From NCBI GenBank assembly GCA_023442465.1, contig JAEZZQ010000021.1, positions 1-64,000 of the forward strand: a DNA stretch of 64,000 nucleotides. The letters run 5' to 3'. Positions 53,073 to 61,795 of this stretch are shown in pieces; the first letter of the stretch is position 1; every line of letters begins with the position of its first letter. The position numbers and the translations under genes are program-made. Under the pieces are notes generated by a model. That model did no database searches. It had not been told where the DNA came from and was given only the letters and a program-made list of their open reading frames with translations. This DNA is from Bacillota bacterium. GTDB lineage: Bacteria; Bacillota; Clostridia; Lachnospirales; Lachnospiraceae.

Positions 53073-54146
53073 ATGGCAAAAAGAATCATACTTACCGGTG
53101 GCGGAACGGCCGGTCATGTAACTCCAAATATTGCGTTAATACCAAGACTTCGGGAATTGGATTATGAAATATACTATATAGGTTCTTATGAAGGTATCGA
53201 GAAAAAATTAATCGAGGATTTTGACATACCCTACTACGGAATAGCCACCGGTAAATTCCGCCGGTATTTTGACCCGAAGAATTTTACAGACCCATTCCGC
53301 GTCATGAAAGGCTACTCGGAAGCAAGAAAATATTTAAAGGATCTTGAACCCGATATCGTCTTTTCAAAGGGCGGTTTCGTCAGCGTTCCTGTGGTTCGTG
53401 CCGCTGCCTCCCTGAATATCCCATGCATTATCCATGAATCGGATATGACTCCGGGATTGGCCAATAAGCTTTGTATTCCCGTAGCTTCCAAGGTGTGCTG
53501 TAACTTCCCCGAGACCATTCAGATGCTTCCCGAGGGAAAGGCCGTACTGACCGGTTCCCCGATTCGCGAGGAGTTAGCCAGGGGCAACAAGATAGCCGCC
53601 TACGATATATGCAAATTCACTTCCAACAAGCCGGTAGTTATGATTGTCGGAGGAAGTCTGGGAGCAGAAGCCATTAATAAGACTGTACGTGACGCATTAC
53701 CCAAGCTATTGCAGGACTTTCAGGTAGTTCATATTTGCGGGAAAGATAAAGTGGATAACCTGATGTTAAATATTGCGGGTTATAAGCAATTCGAATACGT
53801 GAAGACAGAGTTAAAGGACATATTCGCTATGGCCGACGTAGTAGTTTCCAGAGCCGGTGCTAACTCTATCTGCGAGCTTCTGGCACTTAAGAAGCCTAAC
53901 CTTCTTATTCCGCTTTCTGCCCACAGCAGCCGCGGCGACCAGCTTTTAAATGCCAAGTCCTTCGAATCGCAGGGCTTCAGCCTCTTGATCGATGAAGATT
54001 ATCTTACAGAAAATTTATTAGTGGAAAAGGTCCATGAGCTTTATTTCACCAGACAGACCTATATAGACGCGATGAGCAAGAGCAATCAGCTTAATTCTAT
54101 CCGCACGATTACCGATCTCATCGAAGATACCACAAACGGCCGCTGA
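53073..54146 (+). CDS. murG: UDP-GlcNAc:lipid I N-acetylglucosaminyltransferase
   Basis: Transfers GlcNAc to lipid I to form lipid II at the inner face of the membrane. 357 aa with GGGTAGHVTPNIALIP near residue 9, KGGFVSVPVVRAA near 99, the HESDMTPGLANKL region near 121, MIVGGSLGAEAINK near 190 and SRAGANSICELLAL near 258. GGAGG lies 9 bases before the start. It is located directly after the TSCPD remnant rather than in a division gene cluster. Confidence 0.95.
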   Translation: MAKRIILTGGGTAGHVTPNIALIPRLRELDYEIYYIGSYEGIEKKLIEDFDIPYYGIATGKFRRYFDPKNFTDPFRVMKGYSEARKYLKDLEPDIVFSKGGFVSVPVVRAAASLNIPCIIHESDMTPGLANKLCIPVASKVCCNFPETIQMLPEGKAVLTGSPIREELARGNKIAAYDICKFTSNKPVVMIVGGSLGAEAINKTVRDALPKLLQDFQVVHICGKDKVDNLMLNIAGYKQFEYVKTELKDIFAMADVVVSRAGANSICELLALKKPNLLIPLSAHSSRGDQLLNAKSFESQGFSLLIDEDYLTENLLVEKVHELYFTRQTYIDAMSKSNQLNSIRTITDLIEDTTNGR

Positions 54147-54195
54147 TTCTGCCGGGATCAAGGTCATACAAAAGAAAAGAAAGCAGTGATTAATT

Positions 54196-55404
54196 ATGTT
54201 TATTGCCCGACAGCCTATATTCAATAAGGCGATGAAGATTTATGGGTACGAGCTCTTGTTCCGCTCTGATTCCAGTACGGTGAGCTTTGGGAACGCTTCC
54301 TCTGTCTCCGCTACGGCGACAGTCATCGGAGGCTTATTTGAGCAGGGCATCGATCAGATAGTCGGAAAGGCCAAAGCTTTTGTCAACTTCGACTACGATT
54401 TTATCATGTCCAATAATATTGAGCTGATCAAACCGGATACCCTCATTATCGAGGTACTTGAGACCGTAAAGGTGGATGCTGTCTTGATAGACAGAATTAA
54501 GTACTTGAAGAGAGAGGGTTATCAGATCGCGCTGGACGATTTCGAAGAGAGTTACGCCTCCTATCCCATCGTGCCTCTGGCCGATATTATTAAATACGAC
54601 ATTATGGTTACACCCTTAGATACTATTGCCTCCGATGTAAAACGTGCGCTTTCCCAGAAAAAGCTTCTTCTGGCGGAAAAAATTGAGACAGAGGAGGAAT
54701 TCCAAAAGGCGATCAGTATGGGCTTCCACCTATTCCAGGGATACTTTTTCTGCAAGCCTAAAATAGTAGGCAGTTCCAGTCCGAAAAGATCCTCAAAGGT
54801 GCAATATTCCATGATTCTAAACGAACTTAAAAAGGAGGAGCCCTCCTACGAGGCTATCACCGAAATCATCGAGTCGGACGTCAACCTCGCATATCGTATG
54901 ATGCGGGTAATCAGCCATAAAAAAGGAGAATCCGCCTTTAATTCCATTAAATACGCCTTGGTCCGTATGGGCCTTATCGATTTAGAGCGGTGGGTCAACA
55001 TCCTGATGCTTCAGGATATTTCCCAGAATAAGCCGTTAGAGCTTATGCGGCTGTCTTTAGTTCGTTCCCGGTTCAGCGAATATGTGGCGGAGAACAGCAT
55101 ATATAAAGACCGCAAGGAAGAAATCTCCATGATGTGTCTGTTCAGTACGCTGGATGTGCTCTTAGACCAGCCGATGGAAGACGCTTTGAAAGGAATGCTG
55201 ATTTCAAATGATGTATTTAATGCTCTCGTCTACGGAAAAGGAAAATTAAAACCCTTTTGCAGACTTATGCTTTCCTACGAACAGGGTGATTGGGCGGCGG
55301 TGCAGGAATATGCCCAGATTATCGAAATAGATACTGAAATATTATATAAAGGGTATTTGGAATCTATTCAATGGTCTTCAAAAATACTTACCTTTTTCCA
55401 GTAA
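54196..55404 (+). CDS. EAL/HDOD signalling protein with degenerate EAL motif
   Basis: 402 aa. Residues 1-190 form an EAL-type domain (FIARQPIFNKAMKIYGYELL; the motif position reads IIEVLETV rather than EAL-x-R; ALDDFEESYASY near 114), and residues 200-400 an HDOD domain (IIESDVNLAYRMMRVIS, NSIKYALVRMGLIDLERWV). The altered motif suggests it binds rather than hydrolyses cyclic di-GMP, as for the YuxH-like group. It follows murG by 49 bp and precedes a chemoreceptor, so a motility or surface role is plausible. Confidence 0.9.
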   Translation: MFIARQPIFNKAMKIYGYELLFRSDSSTVSFGNASSVSATATVIGGLFEQGIDQIVGKAKAFVNFDYDFIMSNNIELIKPDTLIIEVLETVKVDAVLIDRIKYLKREGYQIALDDFEESYASYPIVPLADIIKYDIMVTPLDTIASDVKRALSQKKLLLAEKIETEEEFQKAISMGFHLFQGYFFCKPKIVGSSSPKRSSKVQYSMILNELKKEEPSYEAITEIIESDVNLAYRMMRVISHKKGESAFNSIKYALVRMGLIDLERWVNILMLQDISQNKPLELMRLSLVRSRFSEYVAENSIYKDRKEEISMMCLFSTLDVLLDQPMEDALKGMLISNDVFNALVYGKGKLKPFCRLMLSYEQGDWAAVQEYAQIIEIDTEILYKGYLESIQWSSKILTFFQ

Positions 55405-55511
55405 TTCTATCATCAAATATTTACTGTGGCATTTTCATGCCACATTATTTTATAAACAAAATTCAGTAATGATAACTGTTCTTGTTACAGTTATAAAATA
55501 TAGGAGGACAT

Positions 55512-56789
55512 ATGAAAAAAAGCGTCATCAGGACTTATTTTTGTTTATGTATTATATCGGGAATCATCATGGGTATTATTTTTCCGATATTCGCAGGACT
55601 TTTCATGACAGCCAAGTCGTCTGCAAGCGAATTATACTTTACCGTAGGCTGCATATTTGCCGGTATCATGGTCGGAGGTATATCCTTCGGTATCGGAAAA
55701 GCTACCATCTTGAAAACCATCGGAAAATTGAACCAATGCTTTCAGTCTATCAGCCAAGGCAATTTCACCTATGAATGTAGTATAAACAGCCACGATGCCA
55801 TCGGTGACCTGGTGCAGAGCCTGAACGGAATGAAAGCCTTTCTGGAACAGCTCATAGGCACAGTAGCAGATAAGTCCATGGTCATAGACGGCATCGTGCA
55901 GGAAAATTCCAACGGATTATCCGCCCTTCATCACCGTATTGAGGATATCAATGGATTTGCAGCAGAGGTTTCTGAAGACATGCAAAGAGTCTCCGGTATC
56001 TCCGGTGACCTTCATTCCATATCGACGGAAATTGAATCCGCGGTGAAATCCATAGCGGACAGCGCAATGGAGGGTACCGGCGTCTCGGAAGCCGTATTGA
56101 AAAAGGCGACGGAAGCTAAAAGGGATATATCGGAATCCATCCGGACGGCGGAGGCACTTCTATCGGAAACCAGCCAGAAATTAGAGGTTACCATTAAAAA
56201 TGCCCTGATCGTGGACGAAATCAATATATTGTTAGAGGCTATCATTAGGATTTCTTCCCAGACGAACCTGCTCGCCCTCAACGCTTCTATCGAATCCAAC
56301 CGTTCAGGAAGCAACGGAAAAGGTTTCGAGGTAATTGCTAAAGAAATACGGGCATTATCCGAACACTCCAAAGAAAATACGGAAAAAATAAGAACAGTAA
56401 TCGACGAAGTGGTTTTCGCGGTAAAAGAATTGGTCACTGACTCCCGCAGCCTTTTGGAATTCATCTCCAATAATGTGAACCGGGATTATCACAGCTTTCT
56501 GAATATCGTGGATGAGTACAGCAATGATTCCCACTATATTAACGATATCATTACTGATTTCAGCGGTACCTCCCAAGAGCTGTTCGCTTCTTTACAAACC
56601 GTCTTCGACAGAATAGAGCACATCGCTCGGTCCGCCGACAACAGCTCTCAAAAGGTAAATCAGATTTTTGAAGAAGTGCAGGCGCTGAATGATGAATCCT
56701 CTCTGCTCGTGAAGGAGACGGATTTATTGAATGAAAGTTCCTCACACATGAAGGAGTCTATTTCTAAGTTCGTCTTTACCGGAAATTAA
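55512..56789 (+). CDS. Short methyl-accepting chemotaxis-like protein
   Basis: 425 aa. Two closely spaced membrane segments (about residues 9-31 and 42-64) leave almost no extracellular domain, then HAMP-like and cytoplasmic coiled coils with the tip SSQTNLLALNASIESNRSGS near 250. The tip has Ser-Asn in place of the usual Ala-Ala (IESNRSG), which may weaken CheA coupling. It may sense membrane or internal signals. An AGGAGG site is 4 bases before the ATG. Confidence 0.88.
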   Translation: MKKSVIRTYFCLCIISGIIMGIIFPIFAGLFMTAKSSASELYFTVGCIFAGIMVGGISFGIGKATILKTIGKLNQCFQSISQGNFTYECSINSHDAIGDLVQSLNGMKAFLEQLIGTVADKSMVIDGIVQENSNGLSALHHRIEDINGFAAEVSEDMQRVSGISGDLHSISTEIESAVKSIADSAMEGTGVSEAVLKKATEAKRDISESIRTAEALLSETSQKLEVTIKNALIVDEINILLEAIIRISSQTNLLALNASIESNRSGSNGKGFEVIAKEIRALSEHSKENTEKIRTVIDEVVFAVKELVTDSRSLLEFISNNVNRDYHSFLNIVDEYSNDSHYINDIITDFSGTSQELFASLQTVFDRIEHIARSADNSSQKVNQIFEEVQALNDESSLLVKETDLLNESSSHMKESISKFVFTGN

Positions 56790-56816
56790 GCCTCAGCCTT
56801 GAAATGATCTTAAAAT

Positions 56817-56858
56817 GCGCCTTGAAACGGGTTTTCAGCCCAATTAAGGCGCATTCTT
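56817..56858. terminator. Bidirectional terminator
   Basis: 10-bp stem AATGCGCCTT/AAGGCGCATT with an inner GGG/CCC pair between the convergent chemoreceptor and DUF362 genes. Confidence 0.7.
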
Positions 56859-56863
56859 GTCAC

Positions 56864-57970
56864 TTATATTTCTATCAATTCATAATCCGAACTGCCGATT
56901 CCTATTTTTACTGCATGCTCTATCGAGGATTTCCAATTGGTAGCCGGAGAGGAGTCCATAAAGTGGTCGTGATGCACGTGAGGCATATGATCCAACTGGC
57001 TTCCCGCGATGACCGGCTGCTTATTTACGGCCTCCGCGCAGGCAAGATCCAACGCTACCGGGTCGAAGGACGCGAACATTCCTACATCGGGCACGATAGG
57101 AATATCGTTTTCCGCATGACAGTCGCAGTTAGGAGAAATATCGATAACAAGGCTGATATGGAAATGAGGCTTTCCTGAAATTACCGCTTTGCTGTATTCC
57201 GCAATCTTTCTGTTAAGAATATCGTTGGACTCGTCTCCTGCCGCTTCGATGGCATCCGTGGGACAAATTCCGATGCAGCGCCCGCAGCCTACGCATTTGT
57301 CCTGATCGATGCCCGCTTTTCTATTGGTAATGGACGGTGCATCGTGAGCGCATATCTTAATACAACGACCACAGCCTATGCATACCTCTTGATTCACAGA
57401 GGGTTTTCCCGCGCTGTGCATCTCCATTTTACCGGCCCGTGAACCGCAGCCCATACCTATATTCTTCAGCGCACCGCCAAATCCCGTGGCTTCATGTCCC
57501 TTGAAATGATTTAAGGAAATGAATACGTCCGCATCCATAATCGCCCTGCCGATTTTTGCTTCCTTCACATATTCGCCGCCCTCCACGGGTACCAGCTCTT
57601 CATCCGTTCCTTTCAGTCCGTCGGCAATAATCACATGACAGCCCGTAGAAAACGGCGAAAAACCATTCTGATATGCTGCGTCCATATGATCCAGCGCATT
57701 TTTACGCCCGCCTACGTACAGCGTATTGCAATCGGTAAGAAACGGCTTTCCACCTAATTCCTTTATGACCTTTACCACGACAGCCGCATAATTCGGCCTG
57801 AGAAAGGCCAGATTCCCCGGCTCTCCGAAATGGATCTTAATCGCCGCATATTTTCTGTCGAAATCGATCTCTCCAATCCCTGCCGTCTTTATCAACCGCT
57901 CAAGCTTCTGCGGAAGGTTTTCGTTGAACGACGTCTTCATACTCGTGTAATATACCTTTGATTTTGACAT
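56864..57970 (-). CDS. DUF362 protein with two 4Fe-4S clusters
   Basis: 368 aa. The N-terminal DUF362 domain (SKVYYTSMKTSFNENLPQKL; KIHFGEPGN near 44; DCNTLYVGGRKNALDHM near 80) is followed by a ferredoxin module near residues 190-240 with two cluster motifs, CIGCGRCIKICAHD and CVGCGRCIGICPTDA. The start at 57970 follows GGAGG by 5 bases. The family is cytosolic, common in anaerobes and of unknown electron-transfer role. It stands alone. Confidence 0.9.
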   Translation of the reverse strand: MSKSKVYYTSMKTSFNENLPQKLERLIKTAGIGEIDFDRKYAAIKIHFGEPGNLAFLRPNYAAVVVKVIKELGGKPFLTDCNTLYVGGRKNALDHMDAAYQNGFSPFSTGCHVIIADGLKGTDEELVPVEGGEYVKEAKIGRAIMDADVFISLNHFKGHEATGFGGALKNIGMGCGSRAGKMEMHSAGKPSVNQEVCIGCGRCIKICAHDAPSITNRKAGIDQDKCVGCGRCIGICPTDAIEAAGDESNDILNRKIAEYSKAVISGKPHFHISLVIDISPNCDCHAENDIPIVPDVGMFASFDPVALDLACAEAVNKQPVIAGSQLDHMPHVHHDHFMDSSPATNWKSSIEHAVKIGIGSSDYELIEI

Positions 57971-58041
57971 ACTTTCCTCCATCCTGTCCTATCGGGCATA
58001 TATGTTTTTATTATTTTATTGCAGATATTTATTCTTAAGGG

Positions 58042-58336
58042 TTATAAGTCCGTCCCCGTTAAGCCCCATTTCTTCCTGCAAATAGCGCCAAACGCCGCAT
58101 CCTCGTCCGTCTCCTTTTCCCGGGTAATGCCCAGAACCTTCTCATACAAAATAGGATTGACGATATAATTCACCCCGTCAAGCTCCGGAGCGGGCCTCTC
58201 ATACCTCTCCGCTTTGAATCAGACAGCAATGTCTAATCCTGCTGCCATCTGCTGCCGTGTATCCGCCTAAATCTCTGGTATTATGTACTCCCTTTAAAGG
58301 GATGCGTTTCACTTCCTGCATCATAGCTCCTGCCAT
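58042..58336 (-). pseudogene. Broken tyrosine phosphatase (Y_phosphatase3 type)
   Basis: From ATG at 58336 the frame reads RIPLKGVHNTRDLGGYTAAD, the hallmark N terminus of bacterial DSP/tyrosine phosphatases of this type, then stops after LIQSGEV. In another frame the homology resumes (RPAPELDGVNYIVNPI, GITREKETDED) and ends at TAA 58042. About 25 residues between the pieces are missing and the catalytic HCxxGxxR half is absent, so the gene is dead. Confidence 0.75.
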
Positions 58337-58339
58337 TTT

Positions 58340-58990
58340 CTAACAATCTTTTAAATAATCGATCACATCTAAAAGGGAATAGAACTTCCCATAGAGCATG
58401 GATTCAATCTCGGGCGTCGGTTCGATCAGATCCGGCACCATAATCGGCTTCATTCCTGCACGGTACGCCGAACGGATTCCGTTGGGTGAATCTTCAATGG
58501 CTATGGCATTCATCGGGGTCACTCCCAATTCTTCGCACGCCTTCAAATAAATATCCGGCATGGGTTTGCTGTGCTCCACCATATCCCCCGCAATGATCTT
58601 GCGGAAATAATGAGTGATACCCGCTTCCTCCAAATGTGCCAGAACACTCTTTAAGCTTGTTGAGGAAGCCAGTCCTATGATATAGTTCTCCTGCGTGAGA
58701 TAATCCAATATCTCCATGACTCCCTCCTTCAAGGGAAGCCCTTCCTCCAGAATCCTGCGTTTCATGAGAGCATGTACCGTACCCCGGAATTCTTCAAAAG
58801 GAAATTCCTCTCCGTAAAGGTCCTTCATAAGAATCTCGGCGTCATTTTTATTTAAGCCGACACAGCCCTTTACCCCTTTGCTTAAATCATCAAGCCCCAT
58901 TTCCTGTCCCACTTCATTCCAGCATTCACAGCTAATTCTCTCTGTATCAAACAGTATGCCGTCCATATCGAATATAATCGTATTGGTCAT
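58340..58990 (-). CDS. HAD-family phosphatase (beta-phosphoglucomutase-like)
   Basis: 216 aa. HAD motifs: I, IFDMDGILFDTE at residues 5-16; II, ASSTS near 108; III, the K in HSKPMPD near 140; IV, IEDSPNGIRSAYRAGM near 163. The alpha-helical cap follows motif I. It is probably a sugar-phosphate phosphatase or beta-phosphoglucomutase-like mutase; the substrate is not evident. The start at 58990 follows AAAGG; upstream in-frame codons lack a site. It abuts the broken phosphatase. Confidence 0.9.
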   Translation of the reverse strand: MTNTIIFDMDGILFDTERISCECWNEVGQEMGLDDLSKGVKGCVGLNKNDAEILMKDLYGEEFPFEEFRGTVHALMKRRILEEGLPLKEGVMEILDYLTQENYIIGLASSTSLKSVLAHLEEAGITHYFRKIIAGDMVEHSKPMPDIYLKACEELGVTPMNAIAIEDSPNGIRSAYRAGMKPIMVPDLIEPTPEIESMLYGKFYSLLDVIDYLKDC

Positions 58991-59239
58991 ACTAACAACC
59001 CTGCCTTTCACTCCATTTATGTTACAGCTTTGCTCTCGCAAAAACTGCAGCAAATCATGCATAGAAATTACGTATTCTGCATGATTCTATTCTTTCACCC
59101 TCTAATCTTCTGTGATTACCATTCACAACAAAATAAGCGCATGAAAATTTGCGAAACGTTTAAGTTTCGCAATTGTTTTAATATATTTATTATAATTATA
59201 ACCTATAAACCAAAAGCTATCAATAGCAGGAGACAAACA

Positions 59240-59887
59240 TCACTCATCGAACAGCGTTTTTTCTATGATATCCACCGCTCTCTCATTATCCTGCTGGCAA
59301 ACGGAAATCACTTCCTCATCACCTATTTCAGCCGCTGCCTCAGTATCCGCGCCAAGCTGTACGAAGCTGACATAGCTGTCCACTGTCTCTATTCTGGAGG
59401 CTTCCACCTTCCCAAGCTCCTGCGGGCGATCTCTATATTTTGTCATTAAGCCCTCCCTATACTCATTCAGTATAGTTTCCACTTCTCCCACATAATCCTC
59501 TTTCGCCTTAATGATAATTATCATATCAATATCCGTTTCGACACTTTGCTTCTCTGCCAAATAATCCTCATACATATCCGCCGAAATACCCGTCTCCGTT
59601 TCCAGCTCTTCCTTCGTAAGCTTCTTATCCGGCCAGTAATTATCCCCAAGAATATTCACTATCGCGTCCCTTATCTCACTCATAGACGCAAAAGCCTCAT
59701 TATCCCCGGGTTCTTCCGCTGCCTCCACGACATCCATATCAGCCGTGTCATCCCTCTTAACATTTTCCACACTATTCGTATTGGAATCCGACACCAGCCC
59801 ATCACCGCATCCACTCATAATAGGCGCCGCCAGCAGCCATATTGTCAATACCATTGCCAAAGTTGTAACTAACGAACGCATCTTCAT
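59240..59887 (-). CDS. DUF4358 lipoprotein
   Basis: 215 aa from MKMRSLVTT. Signal peptide with lipobox-like PIMSGC, an acidic linker to about residue 60, then the DUF4358 domain (MDMIIIIKAKEDYVGEVETI read as DMIIIIKAKEDY near 125, EASRIETVDSYVSFVQLG near 165). The family is often found beside MBOAT acyltransferase genes in Clostridia. Here it is divergent from the MBOAT gene, across a structured leader. GGAGG lies 5 bases before the start. Role unknown, probably surface polymer modification. Confidence 0.85.
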   Translation of the reverse strand: MKMRSLVTTLAMVLTIWLLAAPIMSGCGDGLVSDSNTNSVENVKRDDTADMDVVEAAEEPGDNEAFASMSEIRDAIVNILGDNYWPDKKLTKEELETETGISADMYEDYLAEKQSVETDIDMIIIIKAKEDYVGEVETILNEYREGLMTKYRDRPQELGKVEASRIETVDSYVSFVQLGADTEAAAEIGDEEVISVCQQDNERAVDIIEKTLFDE

Positions 59888-60076
59888 AATCTCCTCCATC
59901 TTAATCTATTGAAATAATTTACAATAATTCCATTGATTACACAGTTATCATTATTTCCCTGTAAACTGAATTTATCCCTTTTTGGCAAAAAATTTCATTT
60001 AGATTTCTATCCTGAAGAAAATATTTTAACTGCTGCAAAATGAGAAAATATTTAATATTTTTATGGAAAGAATTAT

Positions 60077-60084
60077 GTTATAAT
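60077..60084 (+). promoter_or_regulatory. Extended -10 promoter before MBOAT leader
   Basis: TGTTATAAT (TG one base before a perfect TATAAT; the TG is at 60076-60077) with a poor -35 box. Predicted start about 60091. Confidence 0.55.
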
Positions 60085-60090
60085 GTGCGA

Positions 60091-60205
60091 ATAGGGCAGA
60101 GTCAAACAGAAAAGTAAACAAATACCCGTGCTCGCACGAGTATTTGCTTATTTTTCTATTTGACGAGCGAAGCGAACCAAAAACACAGTTTTTTCGTCTC
60201 TGCCC
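60091..60205 (+). ncRNA. Structured leader or small RNA upstream of MBOAT
   Basis: An 8-bp closing stem GGGCAGAG (60094-60101) with CTCTGCCC (60198-60205) encloses a long hairpin at 60102-60163 (TCAAA...TTTGA, CAAATAC with GTATTTG, CGTG with CACG) and a GACGA/TCGTC pairing. The shape is that of a folded RNA of about 115 nt ending 41 bp before the MBOAT start. It fits no class I recognise. The remainder of 59888-60246 has no gene. Confidence 0.6.
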
Positions 60206-60246
60206 GCGGCCTGCCAATACTCCCCAGAAAGGTACCTACACCCACA

Positions 60247-61743
60247 ATGCTTTTTAATTCTTATATATTCATTTTCCTATTCCTCCCCACAGTCCTTCTA
60301 GGCTGGTACGGACTGAACAAGCTAAAAAAATACGAGCTGGCAAAGGCCCTCCTCGTCGGCATGTCTTTATGGTTTTACGGTTACTTTAACACCTACTATC
60401 TCGCCATCATCACCATAAGCATCCTCGCCAACTACACTCTAAGCTATCTTATGACCTTTTTAAAGACCAGGCTTACGAGACGGATAGGTCTTTTAGCAGG
60501 CCTAGGCATCAACCTCGGCATTTTGTTCTATTTTAAATACTACGATTTTTTCATCGGCAACATCAACTATCTTTTTCATAGCGACTATACACTGAGACAC
60601 ATACTCCTGCCCCTGGGTATCAGCTTCTTTACCTTCCAGCAGATTTCTTTCACCATAGACCGCTATGAGGACCAGCTGGAGCACCCCTCCCTTATCAATT
60701 ATGCTGCCTTTGTAACCTTTTTTCCTCAACTGATCGCCGGTCCTATCGTTTTTTACAAAGAAATAATACCCCCTTTCGAGGACTTAAGCAAAAGACGCTT
60801 CAACTCCGGCAACTTTGCAAAGGGTATCTCTTTGTTCGTGCTGGGTCTCGCAAAAAAGGTCCTTTTAGCCGATATGCTGGCATTAGCCACCAATTTCGGT
60901 TTCAAGCAGACTTATTTTCTTGACACGCCTTCCACGCTGTTAGTCATTCTCGCATATACTTTCCAAATTTATTTCGATTTCAGCGGATACAGCGATATGG
61001 CGATCGGACTTGGCTATATGTTCAACATCGTCCTTCCCGTTAACTTCAACTCACCCTATAAGGCCTGCTCGGTCAAAGAATTATGGCAGCGCTGGCATAT
61101 GACTTTATCCCGCTTTTTCGTCAACTACGTGTACATTCCTCTGGGCGGAGGCAAGAAAGGAAAACCCCGGACGATTCTCAACACCATGATCATCTTCTGC
61201 TTAAGCGGGCTGTGGCACGGTGCTAACTGGACCTACGTAGCGTGGGGAACTATGCAGGGTCTCTTAGTCGTATGGGATAACTTAGGGATAGTAGGAATAA
61301 AGGGCAATAAAGAAAAGGTTCCTTCCAAAATCCATATACCCAGATGGCTGGGATGGTTTTTCACCTTTTCCTTCTTCAATTTGTCCTTGATTTTCTTTCG
61401 GAGCGAAAGTATGGCCTATGCGTTCCAAATGTTCAAGAATATATTCGCCTTTAAGAATACCGGCTACCTATACAAACTGGCTGCTAATATGGATATTCCC
61501 GAATTCTATATTATCAAACAGGCCATTAATCTTCTGGCACCGAATATGCTCAGCACAGCTTATATCGTATTCTTCTTCGTCGCACTGGCTGTCAGCGCTT
61601 TCGTTCTGACGAGGAAAAATTCTCTCCAGATAGTGGAGGAGACGAATTACAGTTCCAAGTTCTGCTGGTACATTACTATCGTATTCCTATGGTCGCTGAT
61701 TTCATTTTCACAAGTCAGCACATTTATCTATTTCAATTTCTAG
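60247..61743 (+). CDS. MBOAT membrane O-acyltransferase (AlgI/DltB-like)
   Basis: 498-aa polytopic membrane protein of the MBOAT family with about ten to twelve segments. Key residues are in SVKELWQRWHMTLSRFF near residue 280 and the catalytic His in CLSGLWHGANWTYVAWG near 320. It transfers acyl (usually acetyl) groups across the membrane to surface or extracellular polysaccharide. The start follows AGAAAGG at 14 bases. It is coupled to the next SGNH-like gene, which is the usual extracellular partner. Confidence 0.92.
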   Translation: MLFNSYIFIFLFLPTVLLGWYGLNKLKKYELAKALLVGMSLWFYGYFNTYYLAIITISILANYTLSYLMTFLKTRLTRRIGLLAGLGINLGILFYFKYYDFFIGNINYLFHSDYTLRHILLPLGISFFTFQQISFTIDRYEDQLEHPSLINYAAFVTFFPQLIAGPIVFYKEIIPPFEDLSKRRFNSGNFAKGISLFVLGLAKKVLLADMLALATNFGFKQTYFLDTPSTLLVILAYTFQIYFDFSGYSDMAIGLGYMFNIVLPVNFNSPYKACSVKELWQRWHMTLSRFFVNYVYIPLGGGKKGKPRTILNTMIIFCLSGLWHGANWTYVAWGTMQGLLVVWDNLGIVGIKGNKEKVPSKIHIPRWLGWFFTFSFFNLSLIFFRSESMAYAFQMFKNIFAFKNTGYLYKLAANMDIPEFYIIKQAINLLAPNMLSTAYIVFFFVALAVSAFVLTRKNSLQIVEETNYSSKFCWYITIVFLWSLISFSQVSTFIYFNF

Positions 61744-61795
61744 CGGCAGCTTCACCCGTTATACCGCAGCAAACAGGCAGAAAGGTATTATACAA

